A program made the position numbers and the translations under genes. A DNA stretch of 64,000 nt from Axinella damicornis (lineage: Eukaryota > Porifera > Demospongiae > Axinellida > Axinellidae). The DNA is taken from the NCBI GenBank assembly GCA_963931865.1, contig OZ007507.1:10513533-10577532 (forward strand), read 5' to 3'. Below are positions 1 to 10,116 of the stretch, one piece after another (position 1 is the stretch's first letter; every line of letters begins with the position of its first letter). The notes below the pieces were generated by a model, which was given only the letters and a program-made list of their open reading frames with translations, did not search any database and was not told the origin of the DNA.

Positions 1-959
1 ACGAGCAGAGGGGGAGGATGTGAGGGAGTGAGGAACAGAAGGGGATGTGAGGGAGTGAGGAACAGGGGGAGGATGTGAGGGAGTGAGGAACAGAGGGGGA
101 GGATGTGAGGGAGTGAGGAACAGAGGGGGAGGATGTGAGGGAGTGAGGAACAGAGGGGAAGGATGTGAGGGAGTGAGGAACAGAGAGGGAGGATGTGAGG
201 GAGTGAGGAACAGAGGGGGGTGTGAGGGAGTGAGGAAATGAAGGGGAGGATGTGAGGGAGTGAGGAACAGAGGGGGAGGATGTGAGGGAGTGAGGAACAG
301 AGGGGGATGTGAGGGAGTGAGGAGCAGAAGGGGAGGGAGTGAGGAATAGAGGGGGAGGATGTGGAACAGAGGGGGAGGGAGTGAGGAACTGATGTGAGGG
401 AGTGTGGAACAGGGGGATGTGAGGGAGTGAGGAACAGAGGGGGGTGTGAGGGAGTGAGGAACAGAGGGGGAGGATGTGAGGGAGTGAGAAACCGAGGGGG
501 ATGTGAGGGAGTGAGGAGCAGAGGGGGATGTGAGGGAGTGTGGAACAGGGGGATGTGAGGGAGTGAGGAACAGAGGGGGGTGTGAGGGAGTGAGGAACAG
601 AGGGGGAGGATGTGAGGGAGTGAGAAACCGAGGGGGATGTGAGGGAGTGAGGAGCAGAGGGGGATGTGAGGGAGTGAGGAACAGAGGGGGATGTGAGGGA
701 GTGAGGAGCAGAGGGGGAGGATGTGAGGGAGTGAGAAACCGAGGGGGATGTGAGGGAGTGAGGAGCAGAGGGGGGTGTGAGGGAGTGAGGAACAGAGGGG
801 GATGATGTGAGGGAGTGAGAAACCGAGGGGGGTGTGAGGGAGTGAGGAGCAGAGGGGGGTGTGAGGGAGTGAGGAGCAGAGGGGGAGGATGTGAGGGAGT
901 GAGGAGCAGAGGGGGAGGATGTGAGGGAGTGAGGAGCAGAAGGGGAGGTAGGGAAGGAG
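1..959. repeat. GA-rich minisatellite, about 30-bp unit
   Basis: About 32 head-to-tail copies of a G-rich unit that reads roughly GGATGTGAGGGAGTGAGGAA followed by a CAGAGGGGG-type tail. Copies vary between about 24 and 30 bp through loss of the AGGATG segment. The array runs off the left edge of the window, so its full size is unknown. Glycine-rich reading frames inside it come from the repeat and are not genes. Confidence 0.95.
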
Positions 960-1002
960 GATGTGAGCATTTATATGAGGATGTGGTGTGAAGTGAGTAA
1001 GG

Positions 1003-1180
1003 GAGGAGTTGTAGCCTCATTCCCATGCCCCGCCCAGATTTTCATCGCTTGCAGTATGGAAAAGCGGCGAAGCATTTCGTCATGCTCACGTGAGGAAATA
1101 TACCAGGCCTTCTCCCGCTTTTCCATACTGCGAGTGACGAAAAGCTGGGTGGGGGCTGGGAACGAGGCTAGAGGAGTTGT
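1003..1180. mobile_element. Foldback MITE, TAGCCTCGTTCC family, with target duplication
   Basis: A 160-bp palindromic element at 1012-1171. It begins TAGCCTCATTCCC and ends GGGAACGAGGCTA, and its interior arms pair around the AAAGCGG and CCGCTTTTCC segments. GAGGAGTTG flanks it on both sides as a 9-bp target-site duplication. It is one of many members of the most abundant short repeat family in the window. Confidence 0.85.
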
Positions 1181-1439
1181 ACTTTTGTGTGCATGTGTAC
1201 ATGACAAGTACACATGCAATGACAACACAGACACCTGTACGCACAACACATGTACATGTACCTGAACACACACATTTTGTTCAGGTACATGTGTTGTGTG
1301 TGTGGGTGTCTATGTAGGCTTGACATGTGAGATTCATACCAAACTGTGGTCAGGCTACACAGTTTAGCAATAAGATAAACAGAGCTCTGTCTGCAATTAA
1401 CCTCAGGGTTGCATGAGCATGTATCAAGATTATTCACAC

Positions 1440-1535
1440 GCACGGATGCACATACACATGCATGCACACACTCACACATGCACACACACATACAGTGTGT
1501 ACCACACACACACGCATGCACACACACACACCTCA

Positions 1536-1588
<53 letters not shown>

Positions 1589-1590
1589 AT
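1440..1590 (+). repeat. CA microsatellite upstream of a splice acceptor
   Basis: CA-rich tract that becomes a pure (CA)n run from about 1539 to 1587. It ends 16 bases before the 3' splice site at 1603/1604 and precedes a short pyrimidine tract (TCCCTCCCTCCAG). Confidence 0.95.
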
Positions 1591-1603
1591 TCCCTCCCTC
1601 CAG

Positions 1604-1729
1604 CTGCTGTCTGTGATGATGGCGGTGGCTGGGATAGTTCTGTTTGCCTATGTGGATGGGTTCAAGTCTGCAAGCATTGTAGGAGTTGTTCTGTCTGTGG
1701 GAGCTGCCATTGGAGCTGCTCTCTATAAG
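1604..1729 (+). CDS. SLC35F3/F4-like transporter, penultimate exon
   Basis: A 126-base internal exon bounded by CCTCCAG upstream and AAG|GTACGTG downstream, phase 0 at both ends, encoding 42 residues. The translation contains two hydrophobic stretches with motifs AYVDGF and GAAIGAALYK. The latter is characteristic of the SLC35F3/F4 branch of the drug/metabolite transporter superfamily, which includes the thiamine-associated SLC35F3. It joins in frame to the exon at 5473 (LYK|VLLKW). Upstream exons lie outside the window. The substrate in this organism cannot be inferred. Confidence 0.85.
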
Positions 1730-2546
1730 GTACGTGACTGCTATGCATGCATGCATGTTCACGTAATCCTCTGCCAGTGTCAACTAAATGAACCCAGCAA
1801 TGGTTATACACATGTAGTGTGGAAATCTCTTGCCAGAAGGAATTAGATCATGTTGTTCCACTTCATTGTATTTCCGAACTTTGGCTTTCCCATGGGGAAG
1901 TTGCTCTGTTCTCTTCAGCCCCTTTGGTCTCCAGAATACAACTAAGACCAAGTGGAAGGAGGGGCTTAAGAGAACAGCACAACTTCCCCCTGGGAAAGCC
2001 GAAGAGGTAACAAAAGTGCTTGCAGTACAAACACTGGGGTGAGAAGGCCTGGGAATGACGCTAAGTACAATGTACATGTACGTAACAACGGAGTAAGCTC
2101 TGCAACAGTGCATGAGCTCCCCATACTACCTTCTATTGGTGATGGTCACTTCATAGTTTAGATGAAATCACTACACATTTTGGGTGACATGGCCGTGTAA
2201 TCTTGGCAAGAATGACAGGGATGATGGAAAATTAGGGTGCCGATTTTTTGTGACACCGAAACTCTTCCGTATCCTCAGCCTCACCAGACTCACTGATACT
2301 GATATGCCAGAACACGTCGGTGATGGTAGCACTGCCATCTTGGCAGGTTGGAGTAATTATTGCGTAGTTGCTCCCTCAATGAATACATGTAGTCTGGCTA
2401 GAAGGGACTGTGTAACAGGTATGATGCAAGAGGTGATCGCAAACCAAAAATGAAGGAAAGTTATGTGGTGATTAAAGTCAGAAGGCTTGCTGCATGGAAC
2501 AGCCTCTATGTCATGTTACCTACCACGGTTTGTGCCTTTAGGTGTA

Positions 2547-3110
2547 AAACCTTGTAATTTGGCCTTTAAAGGGTCCCACGGAGGCAGCACCCAGAACCCC
2601 CTTCCAAGGCCCCACTGTCTGACCCGCTGGAGTCAGAGGATTTGCCTTGAAAGGTTAGCCCGTAGGGTACCGCCCCCGCCGCCAGTGAGGGTGAACTGAT
2701 GACAAAAGAGGTGGGTGACTTTCTCAGTGCTGCGACTTGTCACTTGACACTGGTAGCACTTCTTGCACGTGGGCGCTTTATCTAGGCGGTCTTACTAAAG
2801 CTATTGTCTTGCTGTGCACGCCCCATAGCCATTGTCCTGCAGCTATTGTCCTGCTGCGCACGCCCCGTGGACTTTGTCCTGCTGCACATGCCCTGTGGCC
2901 ATTGTCCCAGCGGCGCGAGCGCTGAGATGACACTGCCTGCATAATGGGTTTCCTCCACGCTCCACCTTCAACATTAAAACTTTGTAATTTGGCCTTTAAA
3001 GGGGCCCACGGAGGCAGCACCCAGAACCCCCTTCCAAAGCCTCGCTGTCTGGCCCGCTGGAGTCAGAGGATTGACCTTGAAAGGATAGCCTTTAGGGCAC
3101 TGCCCAAGGT
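2547..3110 (-). repeat. Split direct repeats B2, A2 and B1 of the YR element
   Basis: 2547-2680 and 2977-3110 are diverged copies of one another (both contain TTGTAATTTGGCCTTTAAAG and CCCGCTGGAGTCAGAGGATT). 2797-2976 is a copy of 4852-5031. Copies A2 and B1 abut exactly at 2976/2977, and this junction equals the element's two outer ends joined together. About 115 bases separate A2 from B2. Confidence 0.85.
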
Positions 3111-3436
3111 GGAACCCCCCAAAGGCCGATCTGAAGCATCGCGTCAGTGAGTATGAGAGAATTTGTCTCTGTTAGTGAACACGGCAGGTCAACAAAAGGT
3201 GGATGAGCAGCATGAATGGTACGAGACGCCAGGGGCCAGATGTTGTGACATTTAGGGAATCGGGGCCCACCGAGTTCCCAAGGGAAAAACCCCAGCTGAG
3301 CCCCCTTTAGGCCCTGGGTGGGGAAAAACAAACCAAAAGCCAGCGGAGAACTAGGATAATGATATACAGATGCAGGTGATGCATGCACATAAGTTACTAA
3401 CAGTGATACAGATGTGTGTGTGTATCAATGAGGAGG

Positions 3437-3800
3437 TTACCTACATAGTTTGTGTACCAGGTCTGGCCTTATGAACCACTTATAGGCTGCGCTTCTCCAC
3501 CGTCCCATGGTCTTGATGGTCTCGGTCGGGATTCCAGCTATGGCTGCACAGGTGGCTGCACCAATGCGGAGGCTGGGGTGTTAAAACGTCTGGGGTTGTA
3601 GCCCGCTCGCTGGAGCAGGCGTTTCAGATGGAAGTTAAATCGTCTGGGGGTGAGGTGGCATCCGTCTCTAAACCGGAAAGTGGTGTCCTGCTGCGTAGGC
3701 AGCTGCCAGATGAATGTAAGTATTGAGCAAGAGCAGCGTACGGGCAGGTAGGTCCCTTCCGTATTGGCAGGATTTGGCCTGTGTGGGACTTGTCAGTCTT
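3437..3800 (-). pseudogene. Tyrosine recombinase C-terminal fragment
   Basis: The minus-strand translation, with frame changes, gives a proline-rich segment, then LTPRRFNFHLKRLLQRAG, then SLRIGAATCAAIAGIP and MGRWRSAAYKWFIR. These match the RxxH...R region and the terminal Tyr-containing box of DIRS/Ngaro tyrosine recombinases. A frameshift falls just before the SLRIG box, next to an in-frame TAA. This enzyme would have integrated the circular cDNA, but the copy is not functional. Confidence 0.75.
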
Positions 3801-4102
3801 CGTACTCTTTGAGTAGTTCGTGGTCAATAACTTCCGGGTGATCGAATGCCGATGGTAGGTTGCGGAACCTGACGGGCTGTCGGGGTCCCATGTAACCTAG
3901 CCGTACACCAAATTGCATGCCTTTGATCAGCCTGGATACCCAGGCTTTTTGAGGGTGAAGAGCCAGCTCGCGCTCGAACTGAGTGTGTCCTAGAGTTGTG
4001 TGAGCTCGACCAGGAATGGCGAGGGTAATCCTTCCCTAGGTGGGTGCCATTACACCCAGGGGTCCAGCAGCGATGGGCGAACTTGCATTGATCATCTCGC
4101 AT
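3800..4102 (-). pseudogene. Gag Cys/His and RT N-terminal fragment of the YR element
   Basis: The minus-strand translation shows CKFAHRCWTPGC followed by a His and CPR-like residues, which matches the Cys/His cluster at the end of DIRS Gag proteins. In the next frame come LIKGMQFGVRLGY and NLPSAFDHPEVID, typical of the start of DIRS-type reverse transcriptases (the NhPSA block). The RT then jumps directly into recombinase sequence, marking the internal deletion. Confidence 0.7.
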
Positions 4103-4851
4103 GCATCTGCCGGCGTTGTAGTGGCGGCAGATTTCAGATCCCGCATGGTCGTGGGAGGCGTGATGCTCAAACTGTCTGGGCGGGATGTTGCGTGCAGGGG
4201 GGCCCAGGCGGGCTGGACGGGATGTTGCTCATGGCCGCGAAAGGAGTGCTGGTCCCCAAGGGCCCGCCCTTGCTGAGGGGACGGCTGTGTAGATGGCTAA
4301 AGGTGCGTAGTGTCAAGGTCCACACGAAGATATCGCAGTCCCAGCGAGCGGCTGGGTTTTGGCTTGCTGCTTGGCGGAATAGCCTGTCCTACTCAATGCA
4401 GGCCAACGGTGCATAGTGCAGGAACAGCATTGTCATGATTGTCTGATACATGTACTTTGCCAGTGGCAGTCCCATTGCAGGGTCGTGGGCCAGTCGAGTA
4501 CACAGGTAGCGGTTCCAAGCCTCCATCCATGTTGGGAGGTCAGTGAGTTTGTGCAATGCCGACTTGCGTCGCTCGCAGCGGCACCTGGTGGGTAGGAAGG
4601 GGGAGTGCCTGTAGGAGGGAGAAGTCTATTGAACTTGACATACTCACCTTTCCTGATCCTCCGTCCATGGTGGCGTGAGATGGGCTGCGAGCAGCTAACC
4701 ATAGCCGTGTCTGGTTTGTGCACCGATCGGTGACGGTGGTGGCTGTGGCGGTGATGGCAACCCCTGCTTGAGTCAGTAGTGGAGCTGGACGACGAGTGAT
4801 GGTGTCCTTGGTGCTGGCGTCGGCTGTGGTGAAATGAGCCATGTCTGAGCT

Positions 4852-5031
4852 GCTTGCTATTGTCTTGCTGCGTACTCCCCGTAGCCATTGTCCTGCAGCT
4901 ATTGTCCTGCTGCACACGCCCCGTGGGCTTCGTCCTGCTGTGTGCACCCTGTGGCCATTGTCCCAGCGGTGCGAGCGCTGAGATGACACTGCCGCATAAT
5001 GGGTTTCCTCCACACTCCACCTTCTACATTA
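4852..5031 (-). repeat. Split direct repeat A1 of the YR element
   Basis: About 180 bases matching 2797-2976, including TTGTCCTGCAGCTATTGTCC and GCGAGCGCTGAGATGACACT. It contains an internal short tandem repeat around ATTGTCCTGCTGC. Its outer edge at 5031 is the 5' terminus of the element on the minus strand. Confidence 0.85.
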
Positions 5032-5472
5032 ACCTCTATCCTTCAAATAGGCTTACACAAAGGGCGCATTGAGCCGCCAGGTGGCTTGATGCGTGCATAC
5101 CTCATGTAGGATAGCTTCATTCCGAGCTCACAGCCTTGGAATCTATACGTAGCTCTCCGAGCTGGGTCTAATTTCAAGCAGTAATTACTTGCATGCTTGG
5201 TACTTTGGTTTTAGGAAGTACCTTGCAACGTTATTAGCTCTACATGTACTTAATTATGCTGGAATATAGCTAGTTGTAGTAATAGCTCTGCTGCAATACC
5301 TCAGCATAATACGTACATGTCATTCCCACCCACAAAATAATATGGGCTATTATTCAACATTGTATTTTCACATGCAGTACTAATGGGTAGTGGCCTGGAG
5401 CTGATGGGCTGGCTATGACTGTTATGAGCAAACCAGTTACACAATCATGTTCCTGATGTTCCTGTCCTATAG

Positions 5473-5913
5473 GTGCTGCTGAAATGGCGGGTCGGTGATG
5501 CTTCCCTCTACCAGATGTCTCTCTTCCTCTCCATGATCGGGCTCTTCAGTACACTGACTCTCTGGCCGGTACTGCTCCTCCTCCACCTGCTGCATGTGGA
5601 GGTCCTGGTGGACATCCCTTGGGGCTTTATTTGCGCCAGCTCCGTCCTTGGGGTCATTTTCAACTTCAGCATTAATTTTGGCATTGCATACACCTTCCCA
5701 TTGTTCATATCGCTGGGGACAATTCTTGGTATTCCCCTCAATGCAATACTGGATGTGGTTGTCCGGCACATTGACTTTCTGAACTGGAAGTTTGCTGCTA
5801 CCGACCTGATTGTGGGCGGTTTTCTCCTCATGCTTATTCCTCCTTCGGACTCAGTTTTCATTCACAAGACAGCTTGCAAGCTGGCCACCTGCAAGTGTTG
5901 TCGTGATCACTAG
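5473..5913 (+). CDS. SLC35F3/F4-like transporter, terminal exon
   Basis: The last coding exon opens at 5473 after TATAG and ends at the TAG at 5911-5913, giving 146 residues. It holds four strongly hydrophobic segments. The fold and motifs (LFLSMIGLFSTL, IPWGFICASSVLG, NFGIAYTFPLFISLGTILG, IPLNAILDVV) match the C-terminal half of SLC35F3/F4 transporters, including the conserved P-x-x-I-S-x-G-T loop. The tail is short, basic and Cys-rich (CKLATCKCCRDH). Expected location is an internal or plasma membrane, with substrate unknown. The combined two-exon length fits the family C-terminus. Confidence 0.85.
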   Translation: MLLKWRVGDASLYQMSLFLSMIGLFSTLTLWPVLLLLHLLHVEVLVDIPWGFICASSVLGVIFNFSINFGIAYTFPLFISLGTILGIPLNAILDVVVRHIDFLNWKFAATDLIVGGFLLMLIPPSDSVFIHKTACKLATCKCCRDH

Positions 5914-7120
5914 ACACATGTAATCTTATAGACTTATCCTGTCTGTTTGTATCTTTGTTTGGGGGTCTTTGTCCATTGCTATAATAATTATATCACTATA
6001 AGTCATTGTGCATGAATCAGAATTCTGTCCGTTTTTTGTCAGCACATCAGTCTATAAAACCTTAATTGGGCCGGCCAGTGTAACAGCCATTTTGTGATCT
6101 CAATTGCATGGAGGATTGCTAAGATACTGCACCAGCTTTCTCAGTCCAGCAGTGTCACAGAGGGTGTGTGTTAATCTTGAAACTGTGTGCATGTGATCCA
6201 TGAAGCATTGAATTCCTACAGGAACCAACTTTGCTGTCCATGCAAGTCGTTGAACATGTGATTGTAATTGAAGTATGCTGGCTATCTCAGAAATCTTTGC
6301 ACACACATTATACAGGTAGAACACATGCACATGAGGACATATATCCCCTGATGGAAGAGAAGGGGAAAGTGCTCACATGCACCATAATTATGCATACATA
6401 CATGCAGTGCAGCCAAACTCGGGCTATATATTATACCCTTGGAGGTCGTGATGACCAACAGCACCATTGTAGGAGTCAGCATCTCGATCATGGTTGGTGT
6501 GCTCTGCATTCAGGAACAGTAGGAACAGGCTCACTGCCCTGTGCCTGCATGGGGGGTATGGGTATATATAAGGGTGAATTGGGTGCATGTAGGTGTGCAC
6601 TATGACATTGTATAACAGCATTCTTGACACAGAGTGCATTTGCAATGCACAGAGTGCATGACAAGATTCGATCAGAAACCCTGTGAAGGCTTGTCCAATG
6701 AAGTTGCTCCGTGGTCGCACCATTGGCTCGTCCGTTTGAGTCCGTATAGTGAGAGTACTCCACTTTCCTGGATAGACCACACCTACGGGCACACCTCTAG
6801 ATGCATGGGAGAATTGCTGAGCAGGCTGAATACGAACGTTCAAGTTGTCTCTCCACAGGCTCGAACGGGCAGGCAGACGGTGTTGACACAGATGTTTACG
6901 GTGGCCGTCCAGTCCCGCATCTACAGGCAGTTTTTCCTGTGGTAGTGGTAATTGTTGTACGTTCACCTTGCATGATGGAAGGGGGGAAGGGGTACGATCT
7001 TCAGTGTATGTCTGGCATGTGGTTACAGTAACAGTAGAAGGAATGCAGCCTTGCATGTTACTAGGCCCTCAATATGCACAGTCATGCATACACACAGCTA
7101 TACCATACCCGACTCTCCAG

Positions 7121-7195
7121 GTGTTGTATGAGCTCCACCTTCAAGTCATCGGGGTCACCCCCTTCGGTGGAGAAAAGAACACCAAATCAAAATAA
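7121..7195 (+). CDS. Possible terminal exon of an unknown gene
   Basis: A 24-codon reading frame follows a good acceptor (GACTCTCCAG) and ends in TAA inside a poly(A) signal AATAAA. No partner exon could be joined with confidence, and the acceptor motif recurs at 7612-7625 within similar sequence, so a repeat origin is possible. Confidence 0.2.
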   Translation: MLYELHLQVIGVTPFGGEKNTKSK

Positions 7196-7648
7196 AGATT
7201 GGTTTCCTTGTGTTTCCTGCATAGTAAGGAATTAATCACGTGACTAGTGATAGCTCCTGGGAACGAGGCTACAAAATTCCTAGATTTCCTGGAGAATTTA
7301 GATGTATCTGTGATGTTTCACGCCATATTATGTTTTAAGTTTCCAAACTGATTTACTGCAGATTCAGGAAATCGCTTCTCCTTTGCTGTGCACCTTTCCT
7401 CATTCCTCATTCAGTCACAACACAAACACACATCACACACCTCCCCAGCCTCTCTCTTTCTGCACTGGTCCACCAGTTCCTTGGACATTCACTGGTCACT
7501 ATGAGCGACAACCGCTGCAGACGGATCAGGTTGAGGTTGGGGCGCTTGCCCTCTGTACCCTTGCCCCTGGTCACCCTGTTCAGGGAGCAGCTATACCATA
7601 CCCCCATCTCACCCGACTCTCCAGGTGTGAGCAGGAACACAGCTAGGC

Positions 7649-7970
7649 TTGCGTCGATTATGCCGAGCATATAATTGCAAGCCAAAAGCATTTGAGCATT
7701 ATGCCGGAATAATGGCAAGGCGCATGTGCAAATCATCACGTAGCAGCAATATTTGTAGTCAGGAAATGAAAGTGGAGTCAACTCGAAGTTCGAGAAGCAA
7801 CAGCGAGGATGAAGACATTGAAGAGCGGGGAGACAGCGGGAGAGATGCTGGTGTGTCTGCGAGCGAATCCAGCCAGCCAACATCTGTAAGCTTGCTGCAA
7901 GTGTTGAGAGCACCAATGAGATCAGAACTGTCACGCAAGCGACGAGTTGCACAAAACCTCACACACGATG
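7649..7970 (+). pseudogene. N-terminal exon of an SVLDRLK-type transposon protein
   Basis: The frame encodes an acidic Ser/Glu-rich stretch followed by SVSLLQVLRAPMRSELSRKR and an Arg/Lys-rich tail, then a donor-like G|GTACGT at 7970. The pattern (S-V-L-x-x-L-x-x-P-x-x-S-x-L-x-R-K-R) also occurs at 32209-32817 and 40405-40590, the last of these in front of a transposase-like body. Several GCATAAT motifs flank it (7655-7715 and 8000-8070). I interpret it as a solitary 5' piece of that element, not a host gene. Confidence 0.45.
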
Positions 7971-8591
7971 GTACGTAGGTGTAATGAAATGAGCACAATT
8001 TGAGCATAATTGCAAGAGTTACACAGGAACATGAAGAATTCTGGAATAGCATAATTATTTGAGCATAATAGACCCTAGCCTAAACACAGCAGGGATTGGG
8101 AGGGGGAGGGGTTAGTAGGATAAGTTGCCAGTCGTAAGCAAGTTGCATAATTATAGGCCACTATACACTACTAGTCTACGTTCATGTACTGAGCAGCTAT
8201 GTATGTGACCATGCAGCTTTACCATGAGTATCAAGAATGCAGACTTGATTACCGCAACCAAGTACCTAAGAAGTCAATAAAGTGGTTGAACCCAATACTA
8301 GAGCTTGCTGTCACTACTTTCACATAGTTCTTGTATATCACTGTGCACCGTATTAACTGTGCACGGACCTTGTCCCACCATCTGGGAACACATGCAACAC
8401 CTGAACATGGAACAATTAATGGTTTATTGCACTGGTTATGTAGAGGGATCGAGCTTAAGAGCACCTCATGTGTGCCTGCCATCCTAGCACACACCACACT
8501 GACGAACACGGCTATCTGTACCTGCGAGGAGAACCAACAATGGAAGACGTCCGTCACAAAAACAAACAAAAGAGGCTCTGCACGGCCTCCT

Positions 8592-8687
8592 CTACACCAG
8601 ATTCCACAGTGCCCCTTGGTTGGCATGCAGAAACACAGACAGGAATTGCAAGTCCATCATCAGGTCCTGGACCAAGATGAAGTAGTC
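8592..8687 (-). CDS. Unknown protein, terminal exon
   Basis: A minus-strand exon of exactly 32 codons including the stop, preceded by acceptor CTCCATGCAG. The peptide is hydrophobic and helix-like (DYFILVQDLMMDLQFLSVFL) and ends in a TAG. It joins in phase 0 to the exon at 8792-8971. I do not recognise the family. Both exons stay open across their boundaries with canonical GT/AG sites and a 104-base intron, which supports a real gene. Confidence 0.45.
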   Translation of the reverse strand, partial: DYFILVQDLMMDLQFLSVFLHANQGALWNLV

Positions 8688-8791
8688 CTGCATGGAGTGA
8701 GGGGATAACTTCGTCACACTAGTATGGATCGTTCCCAGGTAGTGGAAAATTTGAGCATACATGGGTACTCTAACTGCATGGGTACACTAAC

Positions 8792-8971
8792 TGCAAATAT
8801 GTAGTGCAAAGCTGGCTCATAGCATCGACATTTCGCAGTTTCTGTGAACATGTAAATTCCCTCAGGGTCTTTTAAATTTGGACAGTTTTCAGGGAAGTGT
8901 TTGAACATCTCAGCTAGCAGTGCTACAATTCGAGCTTTGGGGACTAAGGCTTCCGGGTCGACATGAAAACA
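8792..8971 (-). CDS. Unknown protein, penultimate exon
   Basis: A 180-base minus-strand exon (60 codons) from acceptor TGGCTGACAG to donor GCA|GTTAGT. The translation includes VPKARIVALLAEMFKHFPEN, a YMFTETAKCRCYEPAL segment and several cysteines. It is phase 0 at both ends. Earlier exons must lie at higher coordinates but were not found before the N gap. Function unknown. Confidence 0.45.
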
Positions 8972-8999
8972 CTGTCAGCCACAACACTCTACTAATCTT

Positions 9000-10100
9000 G
9001 TATAATTGCACCCACATGCAATTGTAAATGTACGTTCTCTCCATTTCTGATGTGACCCAAGCCCTCCCCACTAGCTTTTCGTTTGCGTACTGGAGAGTTG
9101 GGGAACAAGGCTACTCATGGATATGCAGGTATCATCTTCTCAAAAGCTAACATGCAGTTGGAATCTGATAGAGCTTGAATCGGAATCTGATACTAGCTTT
9201 CCTACCCACATTGCCAGTTCTCCCTAGTCTTGCGGGCCAGACTTTCGCAGTGTGCAGTGGGAGGGGAAAGAACGTCTGGTCACTATATATACAGGTTTCC
9301 GTGGCTTAGAGGAATGAAGAAACGTGACGTCAATGGTCATATCAACGGTCACGAGCCCGAGGTAGGAAGTGTCTGCTCACAAATCTGTTCTTGTTCTCGC
9401 TTGAATCATGTTACCAATACGGAAGGTATATGTAATACTCTACAATCTGAGGTCGACGTCGTCTCCGTAATGATATCCAAGGAGGTCGGCTCCAAAGTTT
9501 CTGCCAACTCCATTATCTCTTCCTCGGTCTCCAATGAGAAAGTGGTGGAGGGCTCCAATGAGAAAGTCCAAATGAGAAAGTGGTGGAGGGCTTCAATTCA
9601 AATTGCAGCCACACCAACAGCAGCACTGGACAGATGGCCGGGCTGCTAACGGAAATGGAGTCTCGTTACAGCATGTACAGCAACCTTTATATCAGTACTC
9701 TCGCGACCCAGACTTAAAATCGTCTGGGAACGAGACTTAGTCTAGAACTATTAGCGAACTTTGAACTTTACATGCCATCAACAATATGGTACAGCGAATT
9801 TCAGTTGCGTTCAAATCATTATCTCCGTGTTGCGTTCGCTTCGTATGGAATCGCGTGTAGATATAACGATAGCGACGCAACACGGAGATTCGAACAGTAG
9901 TTTCATGATCTATGTACGTATCCGTAATAAGTTTGAGAAATGTCTCTCCGTACTGCAGTTTGCTTATTATTTCTATGCAATTATTATATGCACAGTGTAG
10001 ACATCGCCTTAGGTTTTGTTACAAGCTATATTATATAATATTATACAGGTACCGTATATAGGCGTCCCTTCCGCAAATGGCACTGCATGTACTGCTGTGG
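9000..10100. other. Unassigned interval with a possible first exon
   Basis: At 9313-9361 there is an ATG and 49 open bases ending GAG|GTAGGA, downstream of a TATA-like CTATATATAC at 9281-9290. It is a candidate but unsupported first exon. 9520-9600 repeats the motif TCCAATGAGAAAGT. 9815-9895 is an imperfect inverted repeat around CTCCGTGTTGCGT. Nothing else is recognisable. Confidence 0.3.
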
Positions 10101-10116
10101 GATCGATTTACGTAAA

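Larger units (their letters stand above)
2547..5031 (-). mobile_element. DIRS/Ngaro-like YR retrotransposon, internally deleted
   Basis: Read on the minus strand this is a tyrosine-recombinase retrotransposon remnant. In order it shows repeat A1 (5031-4852), a Gag-type Cys/His cluster and the start of the RT domain (about 4100-3800), the C-terminal catalytic part of a tyrosine recombinase (about 3800-3437), then repeats B1 (3110-2977), A2 (2976-2797) and B2 (2680-2547). A1-ORFs-B1-A2-B2 is the split-direct-repeat plan known for PAT/Ngaro elements. The RT core and RNase H are missing and frames are broken, so it is non-autonomous. The flanks show no target duplication, as expected for recombinase-mediated insertion. 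It is opposite in orientation to the host gene. Confidence 0.8.
1730..5472 (+). other. Intron of the SLC35F-like gene
   Basis: A 3.7-kb intron with donor GTACGT and acceptor TCCTATAG. About two thirds is a reverse-oriented DIRS/Ngaro-like element (2547-5031). The remainder (1730-2546 and 5032-5472) shows an inverted pair near 1880-2000 (TTGGCTTTCCCATGGGGAA and its near complement) and otherwise nothing coding that I can support. Confidence 0.8.
5914..8591. other. Gene-poor interval after the transporter
   Basis: I see no confident gene here. A short open stretch at 7121-7195 begins after a CTCTCCAG acceptor, ends in TAA and overlaps AATAAA at 7191-7196, so it could be a terminal exon. A hydrophobic stretch near 6450-6510 (STIVGVSISIMVGVLCI) has no clear splice sites. 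Sequence at 6760-6960 is a diverged relative of 44800-45000 and is therefore repetitive. Confidence 0.5.

Noticed and set aside
530..805. Glycine/arginine-rich reading frame
   Set aside because: It is a translation of the GA-rich minisatellite; the same peptide motif repeats with the DNA unit.
1409..1603. Extension of the transporter exon upstream into a Thr/His-rich frame
   Set aside because: The upstream part is a translated CA repeat; the acceptor at 1603 gives a clean family boundary.
3437..4102. A functional tyrosine recombinase or site-specific integrase gene
   Set aside because: Frameshifts and stops interrupt it and the rest of the element is deleted.
6424..7056. 210-codon minus-strand frame
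   Set aside because: It covers sequence that is partly repeated at 44.8-45.0 kb and shows no domain or compositional sign of coding.
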